64,000 nucleotides of DNA, taken from assembly GCA_910588215.1 (NCBI GenBank), contig CAJUQJ010000010.1, forward strand, positions 12,181 through 76,180, written 5' to 3'. This document shows positions 1-9,114 of this stretch, piece after piece. The notes beneath the pieces are model-generated. The model saw only the letters and a program-made list of their open reading frames with translations, ran no database searches and was not told where the DNA came from. The number at the start of each line of letters is the position of its first letter. The stretch's first letter is position 1. The stretch comes from an uncultured Lachnospiraceae bacterium (GTDB lineage: Bacteria > Bacillota > Clostridia > Lachnospirales > Lachnospiraceae). A program made the position numbers and the translations under genes.

Positions 1-1
1 G

Positions 2-538
2 GTCTGGCAGTGCAACCACAAGTTTGACGGCGGGGAGAAATGCACCACGCCCCATCTTGACGAGGAAAACATAAAGACGCTGTTTATCAGGGCGCTGAAC
101 AGTTTCTGCAGGGAAAGGGCGGAGATCACGGCAGCCTTTGAGGAGATGAAGGAGGCGGCATTTGGGACGGATGAGCTGGACAGGGAGAAAAAGCACCTGC
201 AGGAGGAGATGAACGTGGTGGCGGAGCTGATACAGCAGTGCATTGCCGAGAACGCCCGCATCGCGCAGAACCAGAAGGAATACGAAAAACGCTATAATGC
301 CCTTGCGGAGCGGTTCGACAGGGCAAAGGCTCGGCTTAGCGAGGTGGAGGACGGGATCGTGGCAAAGCAGGCGCAGCGGGAGATGATGCAGAACCTGGTG
401 GATACGCTGGGAGCAATGCCGGATGCCGTGGACAGCTTCGACGAGGGCGCATGGTACGCACTGGTGGATTATGCGACGGTCTACGGCAGGGATGACATCC
501 GGTTCACCTTTAAGAACGGGATGGAGATTAAGGCATAA
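2..538 (+). CDS. Large serine recombinase, C-terminal part (cut by window edge)
   Basis: The reading frame is open from base 2, so the gene begins before the window. The visible part starts in a zinc-ribbon-like segment (VWQCNHKF followed by GEKCTTPHL). It continues into a long charged Glu/Lys/Arg coiled coil and ends in the short YGRDDIRFTFKNGMEI tail typical of clostridial large serine recombinases (resolvase, Recombinase, zinc-ribbon architecture). The catalytic N-terminus cannot be seen, so activity cannot be judged. A strong hairpin follows the stop. The gene probably belongs to the integrative element carrying the transport island to its right. It differs in sequence from the second recombinase near 15 kb. 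Confidence 0.85.
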   Translation, partial: VWQCNHKFDGGEKCTTPHLDEENIKTLFIRALNSFCRERAEITAAFEEMKEAAFGTDELDREKKHLQEEMNVVAELIQQCIAENARIAQNQKEYEKRYNALAERFDRAKARLSEVEDGIVAKQAQREMMQNLVDTLGAMPDAVDSFDEGAWYALVDYATVYGRDDIRFTFKNGMEIKA

Positions 539-544
539 AGGCTT

Positions 545-603
545 ATAAAGCAGAAAAGGCTTCCGACGCACATGGTGTGTGGGCAGGGGCTTTTCTGCTT
601 TAT
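545..603 (+). terminator. Hairpin terminator after recombinase
   Basis: A perfect 14-bp stem pairs 545-558 with 590-603 (ATAAAGCAGAAAAG and its complement). The 3' arm carries CTTTT. It lies directly after the recombinase stop and separates it from the TetR promoter. Confidence 0.6.
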
Positions 604-689
604 AGGGTATCTGGCTTTACAAATGGTATAAAAGTGCAGGGAAGATTAAGACCAGATTTGGGCATTCGGATGAAATTTATTTTATCCTC

Positions 690-718
690 TTGACAAAAGC
701 TGTGGCTTGAACTATACT
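690..718 (+). promoter_or_regulatory. Sigma-A promoter of the TetR gene
   Basis: TTGACA at 690-695 and TATACT at 713-718 are separated by 17 bp. The predicted transcription start falls inside the adjoining inverted repeat (721-746). Confidence 0.75.
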
Positions 719-720
719 GT

Positions 721-746
721 GTAACAGTGATATATAACACCGTTAT
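721..746 (+). promoter_or_regulatory. Probable TetR operator
   Basis: The arms GTAACAGTG (721-729) and CACCGTTAT (738-746) form an inverted repeat with 7 of 9 positions paired, just downstream of the -10 box. The position suggests negative autoregulation by the TetR protein encoded next. The assignment is inferred from position and symmetry. Confidence 0.55.
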
Positions 747-768
747 AAAGAAAGGGGCGTGCGGCCAA

Positions 769-1386
769 ATGAGTGAGCCGGAAAAAAGCACACTGGAGCT
801 GATCCATGCGGCGGCAAAAGCGGAATTTATGGAAAAGGGATTCCAGACTGCCTCCCTGCGGAATATCGTCAAAACGGCAGGCGTGACTACCGGGGCATTT
901 TACGGCTATTACGACAGCAAGGAAGAACTGTTCGCGGCATTGGTGGACCCGGCCTATGAATATATGATGGGGCGCTATAAGCAGACCCATGAATATTTTG
1001 AAAGCCTGCCCATGGAAAAGCAGCCGGAGCAGATGGGAAAGATGTCATCAGAGTGTATGAATGAGCTGCTGGCATATTCCTGTGAGCATATGGATGAATT
1101 TTACCTGATCCTGAAATGTTCGGCGGGTACGAAATACGCTTCCATGATCGATGACATGGTGGAGATCGAGGTGGAGGCTACCCATAAATATTATAAGGTT
1201 CTGGAACAGCTCGGCACTCCTGCTCCTAAGATTGATGAAAGGCTGGAGCATATCATGGCAACAGGGATGATAGGCGCCTTTTTTGAAATGGTTCTCCATA
1301 GGATGCCTTTTGACGACGCAAAGGCGTTTTTGCAGCAGTTAAATGATTTCTACACCGCAGGGTGGATGAAAATCATGGGACAATAA
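769..1386 (+). CDS. TetR/AcrR family transcriptional regulator
   Basis: A 205-residue protein with an N-terminal TetR helix-turn-helix (SLRNIVKTAGVTTGAFYGYY, about residues 24-43) and a helical, ligand-binding C-terminal domain of normal family length. The start chosen is the ATG at 769, preceded by AAAGGGG. An in-frame ATG at 727 lies within the operator and is unlikely. A palindrome downstream of the promoter points to autorepression. The gene sits at the head of the transport island and may control the adjacent ABC pair. Its ligand is unknown. Confidence 0.9.
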   Translation: MSEPEKSTLELIHAAAKAEFMEKGFQTASLRNIVKTAGVTTGAFYGYYDSKEELFAALVDPAYEYMMGRYKQTHEYFESLPMEKQPEQMGKMSSECMNELLAYSCEHMDEFYLILKCSAGTKYASMIDDMVEIEVEATHKYYKVLEQLGTPAPKIDERLEHIMATGMIGAFFEMVLHRMPFDDAKAFLQQLNDFYTAGWMKIMGQ

Positions 1387-1395
1387 CGAGGAAAG

Positions 1396-1422
1396 TGCCA
1401 ATCGAGCTTGCTCAGATTGGCA
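1396..1422 (+). terminator. Hairpin after TetR gene
   Basis: TGCCAATC (1396-1403) pairs with GATTGGCA (1415-1422) just after the tetR stop. There is only a short T tract, so termination is likely but weak. Confidence 0.4.
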
Positions 1423-1483
1423 TTTGACGAGAAACTCCATCGAGACGCCAGTCGAGATGGGGCAGTAATCCGGCCGACAGCCG

Positions 1484-1562
1484 ATAATAGAAAGTTTGCA
1501 TTGCGGGCTTTCTATTATATTTTCCTTATAGGTTAGCGAAAACTAACTGATATTTTATAAGG
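1484..1562 (+). promoter_or_regulatory. Leader of first ABC pair: hairpin plus GGTTAG-N6-CTAACT dyad
   Basis: An 11-bp perfect hairpin (1484-1494 with 1508-1518) is followed by GGTTAG at 1531-1536, six bases, then CTAACT at 1543-1548. The dyad is framed by CCTTATA (1524-1530) and TATAAGG (1556-1562). The same dyad occurs before the ECF operon and the MATE/ABC operon, so it is read as an operator for a common regulator. The regulator's identity is not shown by the sequence. Confidence 0.55.
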
Positions 1563-1623
1563 ATAACAGGGAATGACTGCAGCGTTCCCTTTATCATAGA
1601 AAACATACAAGGAGGTCTTATCT

Positions 1624-3399
1624 TTGAAAAAAGAATCCAATTTAAAGCGGCTCCTGGAGTATGCCGGGGGCTATAAGTACCTGACCATAGCGTCATGGAT
1701 TTTAAGCGCACTGAGCGCTTTGGTGGCGTTGCTCCCGTTTGTGTACATCTGGAAGGTCATCAAAGAAGTTTTGGATGCGGCCCCAAACTACGGGGAGGTG
1801 CAGGACCTGTCCCATAACGGCTGGATGGCAGTGGTTTTTGCAGTGGCGGCGATCCTGATCTATATTGCGGCCCTGATCTGTTCCCATCTGGCGGCGTTCC
1901 GGGTGCAGGCGAATATGCGGACGAAAGCCATGCACCACATCGTGGCTCTGCCCATGGGGTTCATGGACGGCATCGGAAGCGGCAAAGTCAGGAAGACTGT
2001 TTATGAATCCAGTGCGGCAACAGAAACCTATCTTGCCCACCAGCTCCCCGACAAGGCGAATGCCCTTGCGACACCCGTGGGGCTTATCGTCCTTCTGCTT
2101 ATCTTTGACTGGCGGCTGGGGCTTTTAAGCCTCCTGCCGGTTGCGGCGGCGTTTGTCATTATGAGCGTCATGACGGGAAAGCGCATGGCAAAGAAAATGG
2201 AAGAATACAACAACGCTCTGGGGCAGATGTCCAATGAGGCGGTGGAGTATGTAAGGGGCATTTCGGTGGTCAAAACCTTCGGCCAGTCGGTGTTCTCTTT
2301 CCGGCGGTTCAAGGAAGCCATCGACAATTATGAAAAGTGGGTGATCGCCTATACGAAAGACCTGCGCTTCCCGATGATGTGCTACACCACGCTGGTAAAT
2401 GGGATTTTTGCGGTACTGGTCGCAGCGGCGCTTGTGATGACATCGGGCGGGGTGACAAACGAATTCCTGTTGGATCTGATGTACTATATCATCATTACGC
2501 CGATCATTACGCTGACGCTGACAAAGATCATGTATGCCAGTGAGAATAAACTGATCGTGGCGGACGCCATGTCCCGTATCGACAGTATCCTGGAAATGGA
2601 GCCGCTGCCGGAAACAGATTATCCGAAACATCCGAAAGACAATTCCGTGGAGCTTTCCGGGGTTTCCTTCCGGTATAAGGATGCTGAGAGGAATGCGCTG
2701 GAAAATATCTCCCTCACGATCAGACCGGGTGAACACGTTGCTTTCGTAGGACCGTCAGGCGGGGGAAAGACCACCCTTGCAAGTATCGTGGCAAGGTTCT
2801 GGGACGTAAGAGACGGCAGCGTGAAGATCGGCGGCGTCAATGTAAAGGATATCCCAAAAGAAGAGCTGATGGATACGGTATCCTTTGTCTTTCAGGATTC
2901 CAAACTTATGAAGACATCCATTTTGGAAAATGTGCGGATGGCGAAACCGGATGCCTCCCGCGAAGAAATACTGAAAGCCCTCCACGACGCACAGTGTGAT
3001 GATATCCTTGAAAAACTGCCGCAAGGCGTGGATACGGTAGTAGGTGCAAAGGGCGTGTATCTGTCGGGCGGGGAGCAGCAGCGCATTTCCATTGCGAGGG
3101 TGATGCTGAAAAATGCGCCAATCCTGATACTGGACGAGGCGACCGCTTTTGCCGACCCAGACAACGAGGCAAAGGTGCAGGCGGCGTTTTCTGTGCTTGC
3201 AAAGGGAAAGACTGTGCTGATGATCGCCCACAGGCTTTCCACGGTTACCGGTGCAGACAGGATTGTGGTAATCAAAGACGGGAAGATAGAAGATACAGGC
3301 ACACACGGTCAGCTTAAGGACAAAGACGGTTTGTACGCCGAAATGTGGAGACAGTACAACAAAGCCGCAAAATGGAAGGTAGGTGTTTCAAATGCATGA
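1624..3399 (+). CDS. ABC transporter, exporter-fold half-transporter (YbtP/IrtA-like), pair 1 subunit A
   Basis: A 591-residue fusion of a six-helix type IV membrane domain (about residues 1-320) and an ATPase domain. Walker A GPSGGGKTT is near residue 375, signature LSGGEQQ near 479, Walker B LILDEA near 500, and H-loop IAHRLST near 537. The D-loop region reads ATAFADPDN, not the usual SALD, a pattern shared with subunit A of the second pair (ATAYADVEN). The TTG start at 1624 is supported by AAGGAGG eight bases upstream. It overlaps the next gene by 8 bp, consistent with a heterodimer. The family includes importers of iron-siderophore complexes (YbtPQ, IrtAB) despite the exporter fold. The substrate here is inferred from context. 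Confidence 0.9.
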   Translation: MKKESNLKRLLEYAGGYKYLTIASWILSALSALVALLPFVYIWKVIKEVLDAAPNYGEVQDLSHNGWMAVVFAVAAILIYIAALICSHLAAFRVQANMRTKAMHHIVALPMGFMDGIGSGKVRKTVYESSAATETYLAHQLPDKANALATPVGLIVLLLIFDWRLGLLSLLPVAAAFVIMSVMTGKRMAKKMEEYNNALGQMSNEAVEYVRGISVVKTFGQSVFSFRRFKEAIDNYEKWVIAYTKDLRFPMMCYTTLVNGIFAVLVAAALVMTSGGVTNEFLLDLMYYIIITPIITLTLTKIMYASENKLIVADAMSRIDSILEMEPLPETDYPKHPKDNSVELSGVSFRYKDAERNALENISLTIRPGEHVAFVGPSGGGKTTLASIVARFWDVRDGSVKIGGVNVKDIPKEELMDTVSFVFQDSKLMKTSILENVRMAKPDASREEILKALHDAQCDDILEKLPQGVDTVVGAKGVYLSGGEQQRISIARVMLKNAPILILDEATAFADPDNEAKVQAAFSVLAKGKTVLMIAHRLSTVTGADRIVVIKDGKIEDTGTHGQLKDKDGLYAEMWRQYNKAAKWKVGVSNA

Positions 3400-5128
3400 A
3401 AAATTAAAGCACACGTTTGCCCTGTCTGACAGGGGAGCAAAGGACATGGTAAAGGCGTTTTTCGCCTGCATCCTGCATAACCTTTCCCTGATGGTTCCGG
3501 TGGTGCTGTTATATAACCTTATCAGCGACCTGCTGGATGGGGGCATCCCGGAGGGAAAAAGTACATTTTACATTGTGGGGCTTGTCATCGCCCTCGGATT
3601 CATTATGCTGACTTATTATATCCAGTACAACGCCACCTTTTTCGCCACCTATGTGGAGAGCGGCGTGCGCAGGCTTTCCCTTGCAGAGAAGCTGCGGAAG
3701 ATCCCCCTGTCCTTTTTCGGGAAAAAAGATCTGTCCGACCTGACAACGGTTCTTATGACGGACTGTGCCACATTAGAGGGCGGATTATCCCACTGGGTGC
3801 CGGAATTTATAGGTTCGCTTATTTCCACTCTTTTGATTGCGGCAGGGCTCTTTATCTTTGACTGGCGCATGGCGCTTGCCTCCCTGTGGGTGCTGCCTGT
3901 TTCCTTCGGAATTATACTGGCATCGGCGGGAGTCATGCGCAGCAGGCAGGAAAAGGTGACGGAGGTGTCCATTGCGTGTTCGGACGGCATACAGGAATGC
4001 CTGGAAACGCTGCGCGACCTGAAAGCGAACAATGCTGAAGATGGATACCTGAAAGGGCTGGACAGAAAAATAAAGGATGTGGAGAAGTATACGGTGATCG
4101 GAGAGCTTACCAATGCGGTATTCCATACCTGCGGGCGCATGGTGCTGAAGCTCGGCATTGCCACGACCGTGCTGGTGGGTGGTGCGCTGTTAGCAGACGG
4201 TAAAATTACCCTGCTCACGTTCTTTGCCTTTATGATCCTGGTTTCCCGTGTATATGACCCGCTGATCGCTGCATTGGATAATTTAAGTGCGGTCATTATG
4301 ATAAGGAATATCCAGTGCAGGCGGATGGATGAAATCTTAAGCCACCCGGAACAGGAAGGCGCAGAGAAGCTGACAAACAGAGGATATGACATCGCCTTTG
4401 ACCATGTGGGATTTTCCTATAACAGTGGGGAAACGGTCTTAAAGGATGTGTCCTTTACTGCGAAGCAGGGGCAGGTCACCGCGCTGGTGGGGCCTTCCGG
4501 CGGCGGAAAGACGACGGTTTCCCGCCTTGCCTCAAGGTTCTGGGATATCCAGAAGGGAAAGATTACGGTAGGCGGCATGGACATCTCGAAAATTGACCCG
4601 GAATCGCTCATGTCCCTGTATTCCATCGTGTTCCAGGATGTGACGCTGTTTAACAACACGGTCATGGAGAATATCCGCCTGGGGCGCAAGGACGCAACTG
4701 ACGCAGAGGTGCTGGAGGCTGCCAGGCTTGCCAACGTGGATGAATTTGCAGAGAAGCTGCCCGATAAGTGGAATACCCTGATTGGTGAGAACGGCTGCGA
4801 GCTGTCAGGCGGGGAACGCCAGCGTATCTCGATTGCCAGGGCATTCTTAAAGAACGCCCCGATTATCCTGCTGGATGAGGCAACGGCAAGCCTTGATGTG
4901 GAAAACGAGACGCTGATTCAAGAGTCGTTGTCAAGGCTGATTGAGAATAAGACGGTAATGATTATCGCCCACCGTATGCGTACCGTTGCCGGGGCGGATC
5001 AGATTGTTGTTCTCTCTGACGGAACAGTGGCGGAGCAGGGCAGTTCTGATATGCTTTTGAAAAAGAATGGTATCTATGCCCGCATGGTGAAGCTCCAGAC
5101 GCAGAGCCAGAATTGGGCGATGGAATAG
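3392..5128 (+). CDS. ABC transporter, exporter-fold half-transporter (YbtQ/IrtB-like), pair 1 subunit B
   Basis: A 578-residue membrane-plus-ATPase half-transporter. Walker A GPSGGGKTT is near residue 367, signature LSGGERQ near 470, Walker B is ILLDEA, and the D-loop has the canonical ATASLDVEN form. It is translationally coupled to subunit A by an 8-bp overlap. The start at ATG 3392 is preferred over the GTG at 3383 because AGGTG lies just upstream. Together the two genes should form one heterodimeric transporter. Metallophore uptake or drug/peptide export are both possible; the neighbouring ECF and AraC genes favour metallophore traffic. Confidence 0.9.
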   Translation: MHEKLKHTFALSDRGAKDMVKAFFACILHNLSLMVPVVLLYNLISDLLDGGIPEGKSTFYIVGLVIALGFIMLTYYIQYNATFFATYVESGVRRLSLAEKLRKIPLSFFGKKDLSDLTTVLMTDCATLEGGLSHWVPEFIGSLISTLLIAAGLFIFDWRMALASLWVLPVSFGIILASAGVMRSRQEKVTEVSIACSDGIQECLETLRDLKANNAEDGYLKGLDRKIKDVEKYTVIGELTNAVFHTCGRMVLKLGIATTVLVGGALLADGKITLLTFFAFMILVSRVYDPLIAALDNLSAVIMIRNIQCRRMDEILSHPEQEGAEKLTNRGYDIAFDHVGFSYNSGETVLKDVSFTAKQGQVTALVGPSGGGKTTVSRLASRFWDIQKGKITVGGMDISKIDPESLMSLYSIVFQDVTLFNNTVMENIRLGRKDATDAEVLEAARLANVDEFAEKLPDKWNTLIGENGCELSGGERQRISIARAFLKNAPIILLDEATASLDVENETLIQESLSRLIENKTVMIIAHRMRTVAGADQIVVLSDGTVAEQGSSDMLLKKNGIYARMVKLQTQSQNWAME

Positions 5129-5208
5129 TAATGTTCTGTTTATGTTTGAAAATGAAGCAGGGATAACAATATAGAGCATTGTAAAATTTGTGAGCTAATA
5201 GGAGCATA

Positions 5209-5254
5209 TTTGAACTGCGTGGAGTGGATACGAGGAAAAAAAACTGCTATACTA
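5209..5254 (+). promoter_or_regulatory. Promoter and upstream activator block of the ECF operon
   Basis: TTTGAACTG (5209-5217), four bases, GAGTGGA (5222-5228), AGGAAAAA, then TGCTAT and a -10 like TATACT (5248-5253). The block is repeated almost exactly at 9115-9159 before the MATE gene. No good -35 box is visible, as expected for an activator-dependent promoter. The AraC protein encoded at 8172 is the natural candidate activator. Confidence 0.6.
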
Positions 5255-5255
5255 T

Positions 5256-5324
5256 TTTTGAAAAGAGTGCTATGAACCGAACAGCACTCTTTTCAAAAGA
5301 TATAGGGTTAGATAAATCTAACCC
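5256..5324 (+). promoter_or_regulatory. ECF operon leader: 16-bp hairpin and GGGTTAGAT palindrome
   Basis: A perfect 16-bp inverted repeat (5256-5271 with 5283-5298) is followed by a perfect 20-bp palindrome. In it GGGTTAGAT (5305-5313) and ATCTAACCC (5316-5324) are separated by AA. The palindrome contains the GGTTAG-N6-CTAACC core found in all three leaders of the island. It resembles DtxR/IdeR-type metal-regulator boxes only loosely. The hairpin could act as an attenuator or mRNA stabiliser. Confidence 0.6.
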
Positions 5325-5346
5325 AAAAGAAACGGAGGACAAGATT

Positions 5347-5937
5347 ATGAATCAACAATCTTCAAAATTGCAGGCGAAAGACCTAATCACGGTAGGCATT
5401 TTTACCGCCATCTATTTTGTCATCTTTTTGGCGTGCGCAATGCTGGGCTTCATTCCAATATTCCTTTTGGCAATGACGTTCTATGGCCCTGTCATTACGG
5501 GGATTCCCTTTATGCTCTACTTAACAAAGGCCAAAAAGTTTGGCATGGTAACAATCACAGCGGTTATCTGCGGGATTCTGATGTTTGTATTTGGCATGGG
5601 ATATTTTACAATGATTACAGCTTTAATCTGTGGTCTTGCGGCGGACTTCATTCTGAAAGCCGGGGATTATTCCAGCAAGAAGAATACCACTCTGGCCTAT
5701 GCGGTATACAGCGTCTGGTTCATCGGCAATTACATCCCCCTTTACCTGACCCGTGAATCCTATTTCGCTTCTCTGGTATCCGGCTATGGACAGGAATATG
5801 TTGATACGCTTCGTGCCTACACTCCTGGCTGGATGTTTCTTGTTTTGCTGGCAGCCTGCTTCATCGGCGGATTGATCGGGGCTGCACTTGGAAAAGCTGT
5901 CTTGAAAAAGCATTTTGTCCGGGCAGGTATTGTCTAA
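5347..5937 (+). CDS. ECF transporter S component, MptD/Trep_Strep family
   Basis: A 196-residue, very hydrophobic protein with five to six membrane segments, matching the Trep_Strep (MptD) family of putative substrate-binding S components. The start at ATG 5347 is fixed by CGGAGG eight bases upstream; the longer reading frame from 5224 runs through the leader hairpins and is not credible. It is followed immediately by the T and A components, giving a complete dedicated ECF importer. The family is often found beside YbtPQ-like ABC pairs in Firmicutes islands, which suggests a metal chelate or similar small substrate. That substrate is an inference. Confidence 0.85.
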   Translation: MNQQSSKLQAKDLITVGIFTAIYFVIFLACAMLGFIPIFLLAMTFYGPVITGIPFMLYLTKAKKFGMVTITAVICGILMFVFGMGYFTMITALICGLAADFILKAGDYSSKKNTTLAYAVYSVWFIGNYIPLYLTRESYFASLVSGYGQEYVDTLRAYTPGWMFLVLLAACFIGGLIGAALGKAVLKKHFVRAGIV

Positions 5938-6672
5938 GTGTCTGTCGGTCTGATTTCAGGCAGCGAAAATACGGCACACTTTACACTTGACCCACGGACA
6001 AAATTAGCCCTTGTAGCCACGGTCTGCACGATTATGATAAGCGGCAGAGTTGGTGGAATCATGACAGTGATACATCCTATACTGGCATTGGTTCCATTTG
6101 TTCTGCTGCTTTTCTCGCGCCGTGTAAAAGCTGCCGTTTGTTACATGATTGCTTATGCCGCCGCATACAGCATGATTTCTTTCGTTATGCCTGCAACAAG
6201 TGGCATCATCAGTATTCTTATCGGGGCAACTGCCGGTATTATTTACAGAATGATGCCCAGTTTGATAACAGGTTACTTCGTTGTCAACACAACAAAGGTC
6301 AGTGAATTTAATGCAGCTATGGAGCATATGCACGTTTCCACAAAGATTACGATTCCCATGTCGGTGATGTTTCGTTTCTTCCCGACAATCAAAGAGGAAA
6401 GCTCCGCAATCAAGGATGCTATGCACATGAGGGGGATCAGTTCCCTGCGGAATCCTATGGAAATGCTGGAATACCGTCTGGTTCCCCTTTTGATGTCGGT
6501 TGTGAAGATTGGGGAAGAATTATCTATCTCTGCACTGACAAGAGGATTGAGCGTGGATATAAAACGCACGAACATATGCAAGATTGGATTCCACTTTCCC
6601 GACCTGGTATGTTTCCTGCTGTGTATCGTTTGCTGGATATGCTTTGTCCTGCATATGGGAGGTATCGTATGA
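5938..6672 (+). CDS. ECF transporter transmembrane T component
   Basis: A 244-residue membrane protein of the CbiQ/EcfT type. Two coupling motifs are visible: AMHMRGI near residue 163 and ALTRGL near residue 203. These are the Ala-x-Arg-Gly helices that contact the ATPases. Translation starts at a GTG directly abutting the S-component stop. It overlaps the ATPase gene by 4 bp (ATGA), so S, T and A are translationally coupled. Confidence 0.9.
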   Translation: MSVGLISGSENTAHFTLDPRTKLALVATVCTIMISGRVGGIMTVIHPILALVPFVLLLFSRRVKAAVCYMIAYAAAYSMISFVMPATSGIISILIGATAGIIYRMMPSLITGYFVVNTTKVSEFNAAMEHMHVSTKITIPMSVMFRFFPTIKEESSAIKDAMHMRGISSLRNPMEMLEYRLVPLLMSVVKIGEELSISALTRGLSVDIKRTNICKIGFHFPDLVCFLLCIVCWICFVLHMGGIV

Positions 6673-8132
6673 TTCAGATTGAAAATGTGACATTCACTTA
6701 TAACAACAGTGAGGAAAAAGGAAATCTGAAAAATATCAATCTTTCCATTAACCAGGGAGAAGTCGTACTTTTATGTGGGGAATCCGGATGTGGTAAAACT
6801 ACATTGACGAGATTGATCAATGGTCTTATTCCCTGGTACTATGAAGGGGAACTGACCGGCAGCGTTAAAGTGGCTGATAAAGAAATAAGAGAGCAGCCGC
6901 TCCATACTTTAAGCCAGCAGATCGGCTCGGTATTCCAGAATCCCCGGAGCCAGTTTTTTAATGTGGACACGACCAGCGAGATTGCTTTTAGCTGTGAAAA
7001 TCAGGGATTGCCCGAAACAGAAATACAAAGGCGTATCAGACAGACGGTTTCCCTATTCCATATTGGAAATCTTATGGACAGGAATATCTTCCATTTGTCC
7101 GGAGGTGAAAAGCAAAAAATCGCCTGTGCTTCGGTTTCAGCAGGAGAACCGGAAATCTATGTTTTAGACGAGCCGTCGTCTAATCTGGATGTAACCGCTA
7201 TTGATGATTTGAGAGATATTATCTCATGCTGGAAAGCTGCAGGGAAAACAGTTATCGTAGCGGAACACAGGCTCTATTATCTTATGGAGCTGGCTGACCG
7301 CATTATCCATATGCGGCATGGCGAAATTTGCCATGAATGGACATCTGAAGCATTCTTGAAGATGTCACAGGCAGAGGTAGAAAAATTCGGATTGCGGCCT
7401 GCCAGCCTAAAACAGATTTGCGGGATTCACAGATTTGGCGCTCATAGTTCCGGCTCTTATAAGGTAAGGCATCTGGCCTTTGCCTACAAAGGAGAAAAGC
7501 AATCACTGAATATCCCCAATTTAAGTCTGCCGCATAGTGCGGCGGCTGCGGTGATCGGAAAGAATGGTGCGGGCAAGAGTACGCTCCTGCGCTGCCTGTG
7601 CGGATTGGAGAAAAAATGTTCCAGTGAAGTTGAGACTGACAATAAAACCTATCCCTTGCGTAAATGGGCCAAAAAATGTTATCTTGTCATGCAGGATGTG
7701 AACCACCAGCTATTTACAGAGAGTGTGCTGGACGAAGTTGTTTTGGGAACTGACAGTACAGACATGGAGAAGGCTGAAAATATCCTGAACCAGCTTGACC
7801 TTTTGCCATTTAAGGAAAGACACCCTATGTCCTTATCAGGAGGCCAGAAGCAGCGTGTAGCAATAGCGGGAGCAATCTTCTCCGGCAAGGACATACTTCT
7901 TTTTGACGAACCGACAAGCGGTCTGGATTTTAGGCACATGGAACAGGTGGCCGGACTTATGCAGCAACTAAAAAGGCAGGGGAAAACTCTGTTGATCGTG
8001 ACCCATGACCCGGAATTTATCTTAAAGACTTGCGATAACATCATTCACATTGACAATGGGAGCCTCACAGAACAATATTCCCTTGATCGTGCGGGAATTG
8101 CAAAACTGTTGGATTTCTTTGAGCTGCGTTAG
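6669..8132 (+). CDS. ECF transporter A component, two fused ATPase domains
   Basis: A 487-residue protein with two complete ABC ATPase domains. The first has Walker A GESGCGKTT (about residue 37), signature LSGGEKQ (about 142) and Walker B VLDEPSS. The second has GKNGAGKST (about 296), LSGGQKQR (about 390) and LFDEPTS. The fused format replaces the separate EcfA1/EcfA2 subunits and is common in dedicated (group I) ECF systems. The start at ATG 6669 overlaps the T-component stop; longer upstream starts would run through that gene. Confidence 0.9.
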   Translation: MIQIENVTFTYNNSEEKGNLKNINLSINQGEVVLLCGESGCGKTTLTRLINGLIPWYYEGELTGSVKVADKEIREQPLHTLSQQIGSVFQNPRSQFFNVDTTSEIAFSCENQGLPETEIQRRIRQTVSLFHIGNLMDRNIFHLSGGEKQKIACASVSAGEPEIYVLDEPSSNLDVTAIDDLRDIISCWKAAGKTVIVAEHRLYYLMELADRIIHMRHGEICHEWTSEAFLKMSQAEVEKFGLRPASLKQICGIHRFGAHSSGSYKVRHLAFAYKGEKQSLNIPNLSLPHSAAAAVIGKNGAGKSTLLRCLCGLEKKCSSEVETDNKTYPLRKWAKKCYLVMQDVNHQLFTESVLDEVVLGTDSTDMEKAENILNQLDLLPFKERHPMSLSGGQKQRVAIAGAIFSGKDILLFDEPTSGLDFRHMEQVAGLMQQLKRQGKTLLIVTHDPEFILKTCDNIIHIDNGSLTEQYSLDRAGIAKLLDFFELR

Positions 8133-8171
8133 TATAATAGAATCAGCAAATAAGGAAAGTGAGGTGAAATA

Positions 8172-9113
8172 ATGGGCGGAACTACCAAGAAGCCGTATTA
8201 CAAATCAGATATTTGTGAGGTGAGCCGCATGGAGAACGAAACCGGCGACGGGATTTCCACGGCGTTTCGGGTATTTCCGGGAATCTATCTGCTCCATTCG
8301 GATTTCCATATGCAGGAGTGTCCTACGGTCAAAAATGACGATGCTGATATTCTCTGGCTGGACTTCTGCAGGGAAGGACGGGTGGAATGGGAAATATCCA
8401 AGGACAAATATGTATATCTGGAATCCGGCAATTATATCATCGACGTTCGGGCCGGGCGCAAATTTACCCTGCATTTCCCTATGAGCCATTACCATGGAAT
8501 CAGTCTGCGGCTTCATATGAAGGAGGCAAATCAGTCTTTAGCGGAGTTTGTAAAGGGCGTGGACATTGATGTTTATGCCATCCGGGATAAATTCGTTTCG
8601 GAGGGACAGCCGTTTATTACAAAGGGAAATGAGATCATTCATCATATTTTTGAGGAAATAGAAGGGGTTCCGTGGGACGAAAGCGGGGAATATTATAAAA
8701 TAAAAGTGCTGGAAATCCTGTTCCAGCTCAAAAATATGGAGAAGCCAAAGGAACAGATTGAACGGCCTTATTTTGTGAAACAGCAGGTTGAGATTGTCAA
8801 AGAGATTCACGACTTCATTACCGCATCCCCGGAGCAGCATTACACAATGGAAGAATTGTCCGGACAGTTTGACATTCCTGTTTCCAGCTTGAAACGATGT
8901 TTTAAAGGCGTGTACGGAACGGCAATCTATTCGTTCATGCGTTCCTACCGCATGGATATGGCCAGTCATTTGCTGGCAGAAACAAAGGAAACGGTCGCGG
9001 CTATTTCGGCTAAAGTGGGATATACAAATTGCAGTAAATTTTCAGAAGCCTTTAAGGAGGCCACAGGGATGACCCCAATGGATTATCGGAAATTCAAAAG
9101 CCATAGGGAGTAG
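8172..9113 (+). CDS. AraC family transcriptional regulator
   Basis: A 313-residue protein with an unclassified N-terminal sensing domain and a C-terminal pair of helix-turn-helices (YTMEELSGQFDIPVSSLKRC, then VAAISAKVGYTNCSKFSEAF, ending GMTPMDYRK). GAGGTGA precedes the ATG at 8172. It is the last gene of the ECF operon. By analogy with YbtA, the AraC regulator of yersiniabactin loci, it may bind the metal-loaded chelator and activate the import genes. Two near-identical upstream blocks, at 5209 and 9115, are candidate binding sites. Confidence 0.9.
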   Translation: MGGTTKKPYYKSDICEVSRMENETGDGISTAFRVFPGIYLLHSDFHMQECPTVKNDDADILWLDFCREGRVEWEISKDKYVYLESGNYIIDVRAGRKFTLHFPMSHYHGISLRLHMKEANQSLAEFVKGVDIDVYAIRDKFVSEGQPFITKGNEIIHHIFEEIEGVPWDESGEYYKIKVLEILFQLKNMEKPKEQIERPYFVKQQVEIVKEIHDFITASPEQHYTMEELSGQFDIPVSSLKRCFKGVYGTAIYSFMRSYRMDMASHLLAETKETVAAISAKVGYTNCSKFSEAFKEATGMTPMDYRKFKSHRE

Positions 9114-9114
9114 G

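Noticed and set aside
5305..5324. Classical Fur box
   Set aside because: The palindrome lacks the GATAAT repeats of Fur sites; GGTTAG/CTAACC is at most DtxR-like.
5224..5346. N-terminal extension of the ECF S component
   Set aside because: It would translate through the leader hairpin and palindrome; CGGAGG before ATG 5347 fixes the start.
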